A stretch of DNA of 64,000 nucleotides from Cunninghamia lanceolata (taxonomy: Eukaryota > Streptophyta > Pinopsida > Cupressales > Cupressaceae): NCBI GenBank assembly GCA_027924645.1, contig BSBN01000334.1, positions 5,518,001-5,582,000 on the forward strand. Reading direction: 5' to 3'. Positions 36,164 through 49,800 of the stretch are shown here, piece after piece. Below the pieces are notes generated by a model. It did not search any database, had not been told where the DNA came from, and worked only from the letters and a program-made list of their open reading frames with translations. Position 1 is the first letter of the stretch. Every line of letters starts with the position of its first letter. Made by a program: the position numbers and the translations under genes.

Positions 36164-37251
36164 GCATGTTAGGTGTTTGTCACTGATGTCAACTTAATCT
36201 ATCTTACACATCCACATTGTATCATTTGTTCATACTGGAAGTTAGATTGTAGATTTGTCTAAGTTCGGATAGATAGGAACATAGCATATGACAGGGTTCA
36301 GCATCTTGGTCTGTATTTCCCTACATGTAATCATATTGTGTTGTAGATCTGAGGGAATGTTAAGGGATGTCAGGGCTACCTAAATCCAAAGTTTTAGCCT
36401 CTGGTGATAAAGGGATTAAAAGTTACAAGCATTTGAGTATCAGGTTTTGGTTAAACAGTTCAGTCTAGTGAAGAACAAGATGACCTAGTGTTTGATCCTT
36501 GTACGGACTAAGAGAAGTGGTTGGTTGAGCAATTTATGAGATCTAGTGGTATTGGCCAACATGTGTGGTGACTTGAATACATAGGTTTTGGTCTACATTG
36601 ATGTGTCTATGGATTCAACCGACAGAATAGTGACCTTGAAAAAGTCTAACTTTTCTTGAGGCTGATTGCAATTGATGAAATTTCATGTTGCAGATATATA
36701 TAATCAATAGGTTTAAGCATTTTGAGGTATGGATGTGCAAATATAAAGTGATAGGTATAAAATGTAGTAGAATCAAGTGCGAAGCAAGAATATTTAAGCT
36801 CTGGATCATGGAAGAATACTAAAATAGGGTAGTGAGAGATGAAGTGTGTAGACTCGGTATATTGAGCTTAATTGGGACTGTAATCTTGCATTGTTAGATG
36901 CTATTTTTTAGTTCAATTATTTCAGTGAACTCTTGTAATTGATCTTGTAGGTAGTGAGCATCCTTTGAGTAGTGATCTTTGGGCAGTGCACCCGAAGGCA
37001 TGTGCCTTCCGATTTTGTAATACTTTTAATAGAGTTTAAAATCTTGTGGGTTAACCCCCACCATGGTTTTTCCCTTAACCAGGTTCCCACATAAAAATCC
37101 TAGTGTTCTTGTGTGATGATCTTGTTATTGTTGTTCTTAATTTAATGCTTCTTTCTTTTGAATGTATCTAGTAAATTGATAAAGGAACATAATAATAAGT
37201 TTTGTAGAACACTGATTCACACCCCCTTCTCAGTGTTCCTTAATTTCAACA
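36164..37251 (+). repeat. Element B 5' LTR, lacking first 22 bp
   Basis: Starts gcatgttaggtg directly after element A and pairs with 42722-43810. It ends tttcaaca before the primer site. A TATA-like tatatataa lies at 36695-36703. Confidence 0.85.
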
Positions 37252-37253
37252 AT

Positions 37254-37266
37254 TGGTATCAGAACC
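37254..37266 (+). other. Primer binding site of element B
   Basis: tggtatcagaacc, one base from the tRNA-Met-complementary tggtatcagagcc seen in element D. Confidence 0.85.
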
Positions 37267-37320
37267 AAGGTTCCTTGAAAGAAGTTTAACAGCTTGAAGA
37301 AGATCTAGGAAGGTATTTCA

Positions 37321-38400
37321 ATGGGTTCATTCAGGTATTCTGATGGCATCAATGATCAATGTCAAGTTGCTTTGGAAGATCTTGATGAGTCCAGAGTAGA
37401 AGTCAAAGAACTGAAAGAGAACCTTAAAGATGCTAAGGATTTCATTCAGACTTTAAAAGGGAAACTAAGTAAATCTATGGAAAGGAGGAAGGAGCTACTT
37501 CAGTAGTTAGCAGATCAGAATGAAGAAAATGGCATGGATGAGGCTCTGAAGGAGAAGACAAAGGAATGTGAGAAGCTGCGAAAAAAAGTTGTCCTAAAAC
37601 ATGAGATGGAATATGGGGTGATGAGGCTAACCAAGGAAATCGAGGAAAGCAAGAAGACTGAAGAAAACCTGAATTAGTCTCTGAAAGAAAGAATAGAAGA
37701 GTGATGTAGATTGGACAAAATAATTAGCCATCTTGAGTCTGATCTTCAAGAAAACATGTATAATGAGGAACAACTTGAAAGGCAAATTGTTATTCTCAAA
37801 CATGACCTAGAAGTTGCAAATGAATACAAAGAGAAGTTCAAGATAAGCTTAACTAAAATTGAGGTGTTGCTTGATAGTCAGAAGAGGTAGATGATAAGCA
37901 TGGTCTGGGATATGGGAAAGGTGAAAGCTCTAGATCCATTCAAAGAAATCCTAAAGAAATAAATCCAAGAAGGAATCCTAGAAGGCCTCCGATAAGACAA
38001 CCTAATGCTCAAAGGTATCCATTTTTCAATGGAAATTGTTTCAATTGCAATAATTTTGGTCATAGAGCTACTCAGTGCAGAAGTAGAGTGAATCAAAGTG
38101 GTCCATGCTTCTCTAGCCAATGCTTCAATTGTAAAAGGTATGGCCATAGTTCCAATGAATGCAGAAGTATGATGATGAATAACTCTAACAACAGAGGGAA
38201 TGTCAATTCCTTCAATGGGAAATGTTTTGCATGCAATAGATTTGGACACATGGGTAATCAGTACAGATCAAGAGGAAATCAAGTAAATGAGCAAAGGAAT
38301 GTTGTGTGCTTTAATTGCAATAGATCTGATCATATTGCAAGATTCTGCAGAAGCAGGAATGACAATAGAAAGGGTCCAGCAAACAGAAACTAGAATGTGT
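37321..38400 (+). pseudogene. Element B gag-like gene: coiled coil plus four CCHC knuckles
   Basis: ATG 37321 (MGSFRYSDGIND). The first 200 codons are Glu/Lys/Leu-rich with heptad character (VKELKENLKDAKDFIQTL), typical of a coiled coil, and TAG/TGA codons interrupt them. After a frame change near 37950 come four zinc knuckles at 38036-38350: CFNCNNFGHRATQC, CFNCKRYGHSSNEC, CFACNRFGHMGNQY (last Cys lost) and CFNCNRSDHIARFC (Gly lost). This is the nucleocapsid part of a copia-type gag. The usual N-terminal capsid domain is not visible. Confidence 0.75.
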
Positions 38401-38969
38401 AGAAACAAGATAAAGGCAAGGGCAAAGTAGATGTGAATGAGATCCAGAATGAAATGAACAAAACATGGGTGAAGAAAGGTGCAATGAATGATGGTGATGG
38501 GTCCACACTAGAATCTGGTGCTGATAATTCCTCCTAGAATTGAAATAGGAGCTCTAGCTCAGGGGGAGCTACATTGAAAATTTAATTACCCCTACTAGTA
38601 AGTGGGTGCCTGAATCTGGCATGATGTATGAAGTTATAGAAGCCTATTACAGATCTGTTGAATAAAATTCTTGAAGAAAAGAAGCTAATGTGATTGATTG
38701 TAGAGTAATTGAAGATTGATTGTATTCAAAAATAGTGTAACTAGATGAATTAGGGAAAATCATTTATTACAATGGTGAGTTAGGTTTATAGAGCATAAGA
38801 GGTCATTCACTCAACATTTGAATCACTTTGCATTTGAAGAGAACAAGGAGAAGAGCACCTAAACTGGGATTTCAAAGATTTGGAGTGTGAAAAGTGAATT
38901 CAATAGCTAACCCTAACTGGTGAAACAAGGTATTCTCTATAAATCTCTCTAAATTTGCAATCTCTAAAT
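38401..38969 (+). other. Element B spacer between gag and ORF2
   Basis: No gene recognised. Around 38550 ctcagggggagct resembles polypurine or post-gag linker sequence. Confidence 0.4.
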
Positions 38970-41900
38970 ATGGCTAGTCTGTTGGTTGTTGACATCACTG
39001 AAAGGCACCAACCTAAATTCAAAAAGCATCCACACAAATGTGTAGAGGTCGATCTATTAGGTGCCTTTTCTAATGTTCTACATGGTGTGTTGCACATTGA
39101 AGATATTAGGGCTTACATTCATGTTAGAATAGATGAGTTTGGGGATTTGAAGTTAGTAGGTTTGTTCAAGAATCCCTGAGGGGTGAGATTTATGGCCTTA
39201 AACCTAAGTATAAGGAACTACAATATAAATATTTCATTCAGGTTATTAGGTTCCTATCCTTCAATGAGAATGAGTGGGTCTAGTATGTAAGGAGTTGGAT
39301 CCATGCTAAATTCATGTGGTTAATGAAACCCTTTAAGATCACAAAGGACATCATCAAGGCCGTAACAAGATTGAACTCATCTAGTGGACTACTGATGTTA
39401 AAGTCAGTAAAGAATCAAATTGTAACTTATGCTATAGGGTCAAAGTTTGATAAGAGGGCAATGACAATAAATGATATAACTGATCCAGATGTCAAATTTG
39501 CATCTATGGTGATTGGGTATAAGATATACCACTCCAGTAGGAAAAATTCAGTGTCTGGTATAGCCATTTATGCTACTTATCAAATGTTAAGAGAAAATGC
39601 TGACTATGACTTGTGTGAGCTGCTGTAAAATTAGCTAATGGAGAATATGAACAAGATTAAGAAGGATAAGAAGAATAGATTCAAGTATGGTATGTTGGTC
39701 CTGTGCTTGTTCTTTTATTTCATGAATGAGTTGCCCAAGAAGAAAAGCTTGTGTTGGACCAGTGACAAGCCTATTGCCATACAAATAAGAGAGCACTTAC
39801 ACAATATTGGTGACTCCAATGCCTAAAGGACTGCTCTTTGGGGATGTTTCAAGAACTTTCAGAACATGATGCAATCAAGGGAAAGAATCCCTATGTTTGT
39901 GGTGGAAAAGTACAAGGATACAATTTGTTTCATGGTAGAAATAGATCAATGCTTGATGGAAATAGTTGAACCTAGGACTGTATGGATCATTCCCATGGGG
40001 TATGAAGTTGATGAACAAATACTGGAAATATATGCTCAACACCTTCTGAGCAAACCCAAAGATACCTTAGTTGAGAGATTCAGTACATATAGTGAACTCA
40101 GTTTGAAACTACATGTTGAGCTCCAGAAACTTGAATCTAAGAGAAAGATCCAAAGGCAAGTTGAAATGTATGTAGAACGTATTGATATAACAAAAGAAGG
40201 TGTGAGACAAAATAGGGAAAGGATAGAGAAAGCTGAGAAGGAGAAGCATAACACGGAACAGGGAAGTGTTTTAGTAGAATCCTCTTCTAAATCAAGGACT
40301 ACTAGGAGTTTTGTTACAACCTCCAGTGCATCACCCTCTCCTATTGCAGAGAAATTCAAAGAAAAAATTATTAGTAAGGAAAAAGGACAAAAGTAAAGGG
40401 GAAAAGGTCATATGTTAGTGTGGAGAAGGAGGATGAAGAAGAGACTGAGTCAAATGATGAGGTTAAAGAGTTCAAGGCCTCAGGCACTAAGGCTGCTAAA
40501 GTGTCTAAGGAGAAGCCCTCCGGAAGCATAAAGTTAGAGAAAGCAAAAGCATTAATGGTTGCAAAAGATAAGCCCTCTGGAATCATAAGGGTGAGAAAAA
40601 GAGAAAAGACTGAGACTCATGTTGGAAAATCCACCTTGTCAGTTGAAGATATTCTAAATGAAGTAACTGTTCATGGGAATTTGAAGCCCATAACAAAGTA
40701 TTATGACAACTTTGATAATGTCAATAAGAAAATTGTGGAGGATGCTACTGTTAAGTACTTAAATACATTCAATAGAGCACATGTGGAAATTTTGTCAAAA
40801 ATCCCTAAGAATCTAAGAGACATTTTGGAGATGTGAAAAGAAACTACTAAAGCAAAGGATTTGGAGCTAAGAGAACATGTGTTGTCTAGTCTATGTTTGG
40901 TAATCTCTAGAAAGGAAGCAAATCAAATTTTCAAAGAAGTTACAGATGAATTCAAAAGCAAGAAAATGATGAATAAGCTAATGATTGGGGACATTGATGA
41001 AGTGGTCAAAGAAACATAACAAATTCTTAAGAAAGCCCTAGACAAGAATAAGTTTTATTTGCTCACTGAAGAAACTGTTGATGATGAAGAGTTGAAGAAA
41101 AATGAGCAACAAGATGAGGTAGATGATTTCTCTATTCTGAAAGAGTAAATATTCAATAAAGGAGATGAAGAGATGGTGAAGGAAGATAATGTTGATGGTG
41201 CAGAAATTACTCAAATTCCTCTAGACCAATCTGGTAGAGAAAATACAGAGATGAATATGGAGATAAATGCTCCTATTGAAGATGATTTTGAAAAGAATAA
41301 AGAGCAGAAAGTAGAAGTTAAGGACAAGGAAGATGAAGAAGAAAAACTATTGATGGAATTGATTCCTCCATTCTAGATGTTGAGGAATTTGATAATGTTG
41401 TTGCTGAGGATACACAAAATCCTCTAGAAAAGAATGCAGAAGACATTGTTGATGATGCAGAGAGACCAGAAGTAGAGAAAAAGAATGAAAATGATAAGCA
41501 AGACAATTTGGTTGAGTCCAGAAAGGGAGAAGATGCAAGCCCTAATGAGCATAAAACTGAAACATCATATTAGGCAAGAAACACTACAAAAGTAGTGAAA
41601 GAAATTTTGGAGAAAGATAAGCAAGTTGCAGAAGATCCAGATATAAGACAAGGTCCAATCAATTTTGATACTCTATCACTGGTATAGAAGATGAAGTTAG
41701 CATCTTTTACATAAGCTAAGGCCAGAGAGGAAATCTTGAAGTTCCATATAGAAGACAATGAGTTGCTTGGTCTTGCATCCAACATTTTGGAGAAAATCAT
41801 GCCTACATTTCAAAAGGATTCAACTACATCCCCCTCTGGTCAGTTGAAGAGTCTGATAAATTATGTAAGTACTCACTTTGAGTCTTTTGAGAAGTCAGCA

Positions 41901-42350
41901 AAATTTAAAGTCTGGAATGAATTTAATGATAAAAGATTTAGTGAACTAAAAAGAATAATTGACAATGATAGAATTATGTTGAATACTAGTGTAAAAAGTA
42001 TTCAAAATGCCCTCACTGAAGGAGGATATGTGTACAAATTTTGTTTATCTAGGCCAAAAGTTGTAGAGGATATTGAGAAGAAAATAAAGGAGTCTAAGAA
42101 AAAATTGTCAAATGTATCTCAATCCTTTAATCCTTTGATAGTATCAGCAGCAAGTCAAGAATGTCAAGTAATCAGCTTGATTGATGAAATAAAGAAATTG
42201 GTGAAAGAAAAGGAAAACATTGTGGCAAGGATGTGTGAACTCCAGGGACTGATTTTCCCTATGTTAGAAACAATGTTCAATGCATTGACAGAAGCTCAAG
42301 TTGTTGTCCTAACAAGTGATCCTACTAATCTACAAGAGAGAGAGTCATAG
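38970..42350 (+). pseudogene. Element B ORF2: large protein of unknown function
   Basis: Decayed frame of about 1,120 codons, from ATG 38970 (MASLLVVDITERHQPKF) to TAG 42348-42350. The N-terminal globular part is in pieces at 38970-39179, 39314-39826 and 39866-40100, with LHIEDIRAYIHV, FKYGMLVLCLFFYFMNEL and RTVWIIPMGYEVDEQIL. The middle is strongly charged (40130-41700), with Lys/Ser repeats such as AKVSKEKPSGSIKLEKAKAL and Glu/Asp runs. The C-terminal part 41736-42350 is open and helical (SLIDEIKKLVKEKENIVARM). No known domain. Its layout of globular start, charged middle and helical end parallels ORF1 of elements A and C, but sequence similarity is not convincing. Confidence 0.6.
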
Positions 42351-42687
42351 GCATTTTTATTTAGTGGTCCATTTCAGTTTTAGGCAGCTTGAAGAAAAGT
42401 TGGGACAGGGAATTGGCACTGTTGAAAAACATTTTTGGTGATGTGTTTAAGTTCATGTAGACAAGACATAAGGATTGTTTGTATATATGGGTGCATGTAC
42501 ATAGAGTTTTTTCTTGAATTTTGGTATGCAGATCTCAGCCTTTGCCATTGATGTCAAAGGGGTAGTGGAAAGCAGTGAAAAATGAGGAATTCATCTAAGG
42601 GGGAGCTTTGGAAATCATAAATGTACATAATAAGGGGGAGCTGTTCTAACACTTAGTCATTTTTCACTATGTCCTACCATCAATGCC

Positions 42688-42699
42688 AAAGGGGGAGAT
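42688..42699 (+). other. Polypurine tract of element B
   Basis: aaagggggagat directly before the 3' LTR. Confidence 0.85.
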
Positions 42700-43810
42700 T
42701 GTTGGCAAGAGACACTGCTAGGCATGTCAGGTGTTTTCCTTTGATGGCAACTGAATCTATCTTACACATCCGCATTGTATCATTTGATCATATAGGAAGT
42801 TAGATTGTAGATTTGTCTAAGTCCAAATAGACAGGAACATAGCATATGACAGGGTTCGGCATCTTTGTCCACATTTCCCTACATGTAATCAGATCATGCT
42901 ATTGATCTGAGGGAATATTAAGGGATGTCAGAGCTACCTAAATCCAAATTTTTAGCCTCCGGTGATAAAGGGATTGAAAGTTACTAGCATTTGAGTATCA
43001 AGTTTTGGTTAGATAGTCCAGTCCAGTGAAGAACAAGCTAACTTGGTGTTTGATCCTTGTGCAGACTAAGAGAAGTGGTTAGTTGAGCAATTTATGAGAT
43101 CCAATTGTATTGGCTGACATGTGTGGTGACTTGAATACATAGGTTTTAGTTTGCATTGATGTTTGTGTATGCATTCAGCCAACAAAATAGTGATCTTGAA
43201 AAAGTCTCTAAGTTTTCTTGAGGTTGACTATAGTTGATGAATTTTCATGTTGCGGATATATATAATCGATGGGTTCGAGCATTTTGAGGTATGAATGTGT
43301 AGATATGAAGTGATAGGTGTGAAGTGTGGTAGAATCAAGTGTGAAGAAAGAATATCTAAGCTTCGCATCATGGTAGAATAGTAAAACAGGGTAGTGAGAG
43401 ATGAATTATGTAAAGTTGATATATTGAGCCTAACCGAAACTGTATTCTTTCATTGTTAGATGATATTCTTTAGATCAAGTATTTCAGTTAACTCTTGTAA
43501 TTGATCTTGTAGGCAGTGAGCCTCCTCTGAGCAGTGAGCTCTGGGTAGTGCACCCGAAGGCATGTGCCTTCCCATTTTGTAATACTTTTAACAGAGTATA
43601 AAATCTTGTGGGTTAACCCACTATGGTTTTTCCCTTAACCGGGTTTCCTTGTAAAAATCCTGGTGTTCTTGTGTGATGATCTTGTTATTATTGTTCTTAA
43701 GTTCATGCTTCTTTCTTTTGTATGTATGTGGTAAATTGATAAAGGAACATAATAATAAGTTTTGTAGAACACTGATTCACTCCCCCTCTCAATGTTCCTT
43801 AATTTCAACA
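42700..43810 (+). repeat. Element B 3' LTR
   Basis: 1,111 bp, starts tgttggcaaga and ends tttcaaca. It pairs with 36164-37251 but is complete at its start. The region 42351-42687 before it is untranslated. Confidence 0.9.
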
Positions 43811-44605
43811 AGATAGTTATTTTTTATGTCAATTCTCAACATATAGTATTATCATTTGTTGACTATGGGATTTATGCCCTTGTCACCAAGGAACAACTAG
43901 CTTAGTCTGAATTTTATATTCGACTAGCACTAATCGAGGGGTTTAGAACATACTCATTCTTATTTAATTTATTTGTAGAACACTTGAACTTTCTAACACA
44001 AATTGTCAGTTTAGTTTAAACCTTTATTCCTATACTTAGCTATAGGGTCTTTAATCATGTCTTCTCTCTTGAACTAGTATTTTTTATTACAGTTTTATTG
44101 TCATAGATAACATATTTATTTTATCAAATGGCCTTAATCATGCCATGGTAAATCATCAACCAATCTTAGCCAAATTACATAATAGGTTCAAGGATATTCA
44201 TAGCCGAGATGAATCCTTCATAAACATATCATTGTTGTTTTAATATAAAATTTCACAATGCAATACATAAGTTTTTCTTCATATGATTAAGACTATTGTA
44301 CTTACTAGCCATTTGGCCTTACCAAGTTGCCAATAATTGTTTTCTAAACAATTGTGTTACTCCATAATATAGTAAAGTCAACTTGCCACAGGCTTAAGGA
44401 TAAATATAGAATAGAATTCATAGCCTACACATAAAAGTTACAAAAGAGAATCATAACCTCATGTGATGAGTACAAATAAAGATGGGTACTATCCATCATG
44501 GACATGAACATGAACTTATGGCTTTTGGTGTCTAGACCATACTATCTATTGACATCTATCTAAAACATCTTCCTAATCAAGCATATATACCTAGGTCATC
44601 TTTGT
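43811..44605. other. Unassigned DNA between elements B and C
   Basis: 795 bp of AT-rich sequence without a recognisable gene or repeat partner in the window. It may be host DNA or an older element. The last bases, tttgt (44601-44605), are the left candidate target duplication of C. Confidence 0.5.
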
Positions 44606-46880
44606 TGTGCCTTGCACACACACCCCATTTTATCAAATGGATACCACCTTTCTTTCACACCACTTTTGGTTCATCTTTGTCTTGACATGCTTCTTGTGAA
44701 GTGGTGTTGTAATATCAGGATCAAATTTTTTCACATTTGGGTCTAATCTACATAAGTTTGGTGTGGTGATGTACTAGAGTCCTAAGTCAAAAATAGGAGA
44801 GGCCCCTTTGGGAGAAATCCTAAGTCTTCAGGATGTTTTGCGCTAAAAGGCAGTGTCACTGCACTTGCACTAATATCTGGTGACACCGAATACCAGTGTT
44901 GGCCCTCCACAAATATAATTTGAACTAAAAATTTAAGTCACCAGAATTGTGCACAAATCACGTTTCACTAGACATGTTTGTGTATCTTCAAAAGTTCCAC
45001 TAAGTTGGAAAATGCTAAGGCCCTGCTAAAGGGCATTTTTTAAACCTTGGCACTAAAGAGGGTGTCAATGGATTTGCACTAAATTTCCATGTCACCAGAC
45101 ATATCTGGTACCCATAGAAAGATTTGTTTTTATCTCCACTATGAGTGCGTGCCACTCTGTCACACGTACTCTACATTAATAAGTATTTGCTAAGGAATAA
45201 AATGCTTGAATCCCTTGTTTTTAATCTCTTCTGCATTTTACTGTTGAAGACTTTGCATATCTCTGAGGTGACTACACATTTACATGATTTAGAGAGATTT
45301 CAGAGCACGCTCCATAAACTAAGAATCTCATTCTTTCTTTGGGCTCTACATCTAGCTGGAGAGTTTGCCTATTTGCATAGCTTGAAGGAATCAACTTCCA
45401 ACTTCGTCATCGATGGTAAACATGAGATCTCTACCATATTTTAGGTTGGCACCATTAAAGCTTGTTATTACATTGAAACATTATAGTTAAGGGTTTCTGA
45501 TTTGGGGCTCTCATAGTGTAGATTCTTTGATTAATTTGTTTATGTTTTCATTGAAAATATTTTTGAATTATGGGCTTTGGGTTTGAATATAGGGTTTTGT
45601 TTAGGATTTATATATATATGCAATGAATATATGTTGCTTTGGGTTTTCTTTTAGGAATATGTATACTCTTTGGGAGTCGCAATAGAATGTCTTTAAGATC
45701 TTTGGTCTATTCCCTGCATGATACCATGAGGTGTGAAGTGCTCAAGTGCCGTAGAAATCCCATTTAGGGAGCATCATTACAAAACCCTAGTTTAAATTAC
45801 ATGAAAAAATGACTTCTTAAGACATATCCCTTAGTCATTAAAAACTCTACCAACTCAACTAAGACCCAAAATTAACTTAGCACTAAAATTTGATACCATT
45901 GGACTTGTGTGAAAAATACTAGTTATCAAAAATGTCTAGTGCCAACTAAAAACCCCACTAAGTCCTAAGTACCCTAAAACTCCCACTAAAAGGTTTTGTT
46001 CTAAACACCCTTGTTACCTGACATGCACTAAAAGGTTCATTCACTACACATATCTAGTGAGCTTCAAAAGCTCTGTCAATCCAATGACAAGTGAAATCAC
46101 CACCAAAGAAAACATAATACACTTTGAGCTAAAAACCCTTATCAACTAACTTGCGCTAAAACTCATGCTCACTAGATATATCTAGTAGGTGGTATAATCT
46201 TTTCCAATATAGTCATGCCTAAATGCTCTGTTCATCCGGTGATGAATCAAGTCCCCACCTGACTAGTTGCATAGGATTTTACGTGAAAAAGAAGACTTGC
46301 TAGATATATCCACTGACTGCTAATTTCCATGCCATCCAATGACTTCCCAAACCTTTGCAATGTTCTGTGACTACTCCAAACCCCATTAATCTAGTGGTGA
46401 TAAAAAATCCCGCCATGTCTAGTGGATGCATAAAACCTCGCTGATGCTATATAAAATGAACTAACATGGTTTTTTAAAGGAATTTTGAACTATTTGGTTA
46501 GTCATGCTGATGAATTGTATAATGTCAATTGTAAACTCACATGTTTTATCTCAATGTTATGCAAGTAGTTTAGGATTTATTTCATATGATTAGTAGGGCC
46601 TCAAAAGCCCGCTGAGTGGATTTTTCTATTTATTATTAATGATTTTATGAAATGAATGCTAAGGGATTAAACTAAGATGTAACTCTACAATTCTTGAAAT
46701 GAATTAGGATTTGATAAAAAGTTTCTATGATGCAATATGTTTAAGGCTCTTGACTTACAATATGAACTAAAATACATATAGCTATCTCAAACTTAAGTCT
46801 AGGCCATTAGACAACTAAGTCTATAAGAGTTACTCATTAGGTCCTCTCTTGCAGGATAAATATCTTCCCGTGCAATCAAC
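44606..46880 (+). other. ORF1 leader in element C LTR, with repeated short motifs
   Basis: No gene supported, although 45145-45444 is open by chance. gcactaaa or gcgctaaa words recur (44840, 45053, 46150) with a partner word around tcactagacatatctagt, at irregular spacing to about 46440. The partner word differs from that in A. Confidence 0.5.
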
Positions 46881-49800
46881 ATGAAGTAGGAGTTTAAGGG
46901 AATCCCTCCTGTGACCAAGATTACATCAGCATGGACAAACATTAGAGATACTAGCTTGGGGCACATAGACATAGAGGACTTCAGGCTCAAAATTGTAGGT
47001 CCTAACCCCAGTCCATTGGCCAAGAGGATCAGAGATAACGGGATAGCCCAAAAAGATGCACTCCCTGCTTCATTACAATGTAAAGAACTAATTGTATCTT
47101 GTGCCAATAGCTATGATCAATCCACTAGAACATTACAAACTCATGGTGGGAAAATTTTGGTAGATCTTAGTGCACAAAAATCTTCGATATCCCTACATTC
47201 CATAAACTCACAATGCCAGACAAAGAGGAGAATGAGAAAATGTACAAGAAGGATCCAGAAACCTACAAAAGGAAAATAAATGAAGGATGGATGATGAACA
47301 AGAGGTCAGCCATGTCTATTTTCCCTCACACCCTATATAGGAGTGACTTCAAGGAAGAAGTAGGAGATCTAGTAACCCTCCTCAGTAAGATCATGGGGTT
47401 GCCCATGGCTTCAACATTCAAGGGGTGGATGTTGTATACATTGAGGAAATTTTACATGGAGATAAAAAGATACATTGGGCACAGATTCTCACCAATAACA
47501 TTCATGAGGCTTTTGCTACCTTCCATATAGATGAAAATTTTAGATGGACATCAAATATTGTGTATGCTCTGGCAAGGCATGTGGTATATCTTGGACTGTC
47601 TAGACTGGGTAACATTGGTAATGTAGATGGCTAGTTCAAAGTATATGAATGTTACCCACAACTTGAAATCTCCTAGTATTTAGTGCAACATAAATGAGTT
47701 AACGATGCATTCACCATGCATATTACTCAAATTCTACAAAATGATATGGCTAGGAGATTTTTTCCTAAGGCTACCAATGTTGTACAAACTTATGGGAGAT
47801 GGTACATTCAGTTTCAAAAGTTTACTTATTTAAGAATACAAGGCTTTATAGGAGCACAATACAAGTTGCCATGTTATCCTATAGATAAGATGGTGCTCCT
47901 TGAACTTACAAGACAACTCCATACTTGTGCAGAAAAGTTGAAACACTTGCACCAAGTCTCCATCAAATTCCCCATTATTTTGGGAAGAGGTAATTATTCC
48001 TACATTTCTCTTGGGGTAGCTAAACATTTTGATATAGAGTTACAATTGTTAAACCTCCATTTGTAACATAAAAGAAAACACTTTGATCTATTTGGTATTA
48101 TGGAGAGGTATGTGAGAAAGAGACTGTTTCATAAAGAACACCTTGAAGATTTTTGGGCTAATTGTCCATATGATTATGAAGTGTTGAAGAGGAATTATTT
48201 CAGACTATCTCTGGACTTCATCAAGAGATTCCACATTATACAAGTCCCTGATCAACTAGTGGAAGATGACAATGTGGTCCAAAGAGGACCATGGGAGGCA
48301 TTGTTTAATCAACCAATTCATTTCCCTAACTGGGCCAATTCAGATGAAAGCTCACTAGATGAAGCAATGAAACATCAAATTAAATTCAGTAAGAACTAGG
48401 TTAGGGGTCAGATGGCCAACTTGACACAACCAGGAATAGATCTAACCTATATAGAGCAAGCCCAAGATAAAACAAGCAGTGATGAGGAGGATGAGCCCAT
48501 GAAAAATAATGATGCAACACAAGGGGCCATAAAAGATACTGTTGCAACAAATGTACCAGAAGATAGTGAAGAAGATGTCCCTTTGGCTGACAAGGGGAAA
48601 GATAAGAATGACCTCAAGAAAAAAGAAAGTCCCCAAGAATCAAGGACAAGGGGCATGAAGAGAAAAGATATGCAAAGTGGAAAGGGAGAAACTTACAAGG
48701 CAAAGAAACCCAAGAAGTAAAATCTAGTGGTTTCCTCTCTTGCCACCTCTACTAAAACTCCCTCTGTTGCAATTGCCCCTTCACCATCTACTTCTTCATC
48801 TACCACTGCAATAACATCCTTTTCTATTATAGCCACTTCCATTCTACTTGTCCCACCTACTCCACCTTTCACCTCCTCTACTATTTTTGTCACTTCCTCC
48901 ATTTCCTCCTTGACATCTATTTCCTCTGTCTCCACAACATCCACCTCCTCAACCTCTTTTCTCATTGGATCCACAAGCCTACCTGCACTTTATCTTACAT
49001 CTTTGCCCATCACTTTTTCTCCCTCTTCCATTTCAACCTTCTCATCCCTTACATCTTTCCCCTACCTCCTATTTCTACAATTCCTTCACCTTCCATTCCA
49101 TTACCATCACATAGCCTTTCTACCCATATCTTCATCTCTTCCATGCTTTCTTCTCCTCCTGTTCCACTATCTTTAGGATTTGCTTTTTTTTCCAACCTTT
49201 ATCAAGTGTATTTACCACCTATTGCTACTGATTCTCTTACTATGGTGAATAGCTCCATGTCTCATCCTATTAGCCCCATTAAGGACTCAACCCAAATGTC
49301 CTTGCATGTTTCTCAACTACCTAATATGGAAAAAGGTATGTGTTGATTTGGAGTCTCAAGAGAAGGTGATCATCAAAGACATAACACATGAACCCCTCAC
49401 TAATCCCAATATAATTTAGGTAGTTGATATTGAAGATATTCCAACAAAGGGGGTAGCTACAGACTCAGTTTTTGGAAATGTCTCAAAAAGTAGTCATTGA
49501 AAATTTATAGTATATACAACAACTAGAGTCTCCTCACAATAATAAAATAGATGGTGAACAAAATGCAAGTGAGGGTAAAGGGACAAAGAAAGGGTTAGAA
49601 ATAGGGGATGTTGATAATAATGATTCTTTGAATAAAGGAGATAGTCACATTGACTCTCCTAAGTATACCTCCACAACTCCAGATTGGTTGCAACAAAGAC
49701 TAAGCAGTAAGCCTTCCGATGTAGAGGTAATGTCCTTGGATTTGGACACATTTTTGGCTAGGTTGGAGAAACCAAAGAAATAAAAGAAGGTCAAGGTCCA

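Larger units (their letters stand above)
36164..43810 (+). mobile_element. Element B: pol-less copia-like LTR element with CCHC gag and large unknown ORF
   Basis: LTRs 36164-37251 and 42700-43810, a primer site for initiator tRNA-Met type priming at 37254 and a polypurine tract at 42688. The 5.4 kb interior holds a coiled-coil/zinc-knuckle gag-like gene and a second long frame. I see no protease, integrase, RT or RNase H. The left LTR lacks its first 22 bases because element A is inserted there. LTR text near the 3' end (tggtttttcccttaac) resembles element D, which suggests a copia relative as helper. Confidence 0.8.

Noticed and set aside
43815..44300. Plus-strand frame with few stops in the DNA between B and C
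   Set aside because: Translation is Phe/Leu/Ile-rich as expected from AT-rich DNA, with no motif or repeat partner.
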